From NCBI GenBank assembly GCA_022567275.1, contig JADFHH010000074.1, positions 1 to 7,403 of the forward strand: a DNA stretch of 7,403 bases, read 5' to 3'. The notes under the pieces are model-generated. The model did no database searches and was not told the DNA's origin. It was given only the letters and a program-made list of their open reading frames with translations. Position 1 is the first letter of the stretch, and each line of letters begins with the position of its first letter. This document shows, in pieces, positions 7,198 through 7,403 of this stretch. Origin of the DNA: Pseudomonadota bacterium. Lineage in GTDB: Bacteria; Pseudomonadota; Alphaproteobacteria; Rhizobiales; Methyloligellaceae. The position numbers and the translations under genes are program-made.

Positions 7198-7403
7198 ATG
7201 CAAAAGATTCGCGCAAACCTCTCCGCCGCCCTGCCGCTGTCGGCGCGCGCCATGGCGGTCCCCGCGGACTATCTCGATGCGTTGAATGCCGAGCAGCGCC
7301 AGGCGGTGACGCAACTCGATGGCGCCGTGCTGGTGCTGGCGGGGGCCGGCACCGGCAAAACCCGCGCCCTCACCACCCGCATCGCGCATCTTCTGTCTAC
7401 GGG
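7198..7403 (+). CDS. uvrD: UvrD/PcrA-type ATP-dependent DNA helicase, N-terminal part only
   Basis: First 68 codons of a superfamily 1A 3'-5' DNA helicase; the right window edge cuts it. The Q motif region YLDALNAEQRQAV is at 25-37 and Walker A, AGAGTGKT, at 48-55, followed by TTRIAHLL, the usual helicase Ia context. UvrD unwinds DNA in nucleotide excision and mismatch repair and clears proteins from DNA in the cytoplasm. The N-terminus from ATG 7198 adds about 18 poorly conserved residues; ATG 7252 (MAVPADYLDALN) is a plausible alternative, but neither has a Shine-Dalgarno. The promoter position favours leaderless translation from 7198. Rep or another UvrD-like paralogue cannot be excluded from so little sequence. 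Confidence 0.83.
   Translation, partial: MQKIRANLSAALPLSARAMAVPADYLDALNAEQRQAVTQLDGAVLVLAGAGTGKTRALTTRIAHLLST

Overview
The window looks like an ordinary stretch of chromosome from a GC-rich alphaproteobacterium. The basis is the family style of the four proteins: an AsmA-family protein with the alphaproteobacterial C-terminal pattern, a mitochondrial LDHD-like D-lactate dehydrogenase, a CLC protein of the VHGVAD type, and a UvrD N-terminus. I assign no genus. There is no sign of a mobile element, integrase, CRISPR array, tRNA or rRNA.

Layout. The left 3.9 kb is one very large minus-strand gene, open for 1308 codons from its ATG to the window edge without a stop. It encodes an inner-membrane-anchored AsmA-family protein whose Pro/Ala-rich tail carries a perfect-length 42-bp tandem repeat and runs off the window. 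Seventy bases upstream, on the same strand, is a complete FAD-dependent D-lactate dehydrogenase gene of the LDHD/GlcD superfamily. The two probably form an operon read leftward. A divergent intergenic region of about 80 bp separates them from a rightward CLC chloride channel/transporter gene with one C-terminal CBS motif. After 52 bp comes a good extended -10 promoter and the first 68 codons of a UvrD/PcrA-type DNA helicase, cut by the right edge.

How the genes work together. The dehydrogenase feeds electrons from D-lactate or a similar 2-hydroxyacid to the respiratory chain. The AsmA-family protein belongs to envelope biogenesis, the CLC protein to anion/proton movement across the inner membrane, and UvrD to DNA repair. 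No shared pathway is evident, and I see no previously undescribed system here. Points worth a second look are the repeat-bearing tail of the AsmA protein, a hairpin overlapping the asmA-like Shine-Dalgarno, non-canonical residues at three of the four key CLC positions, and a near-leaderless promoter-start arrangement for uvrD. No gene-free stretch exceeds about 81 bp.
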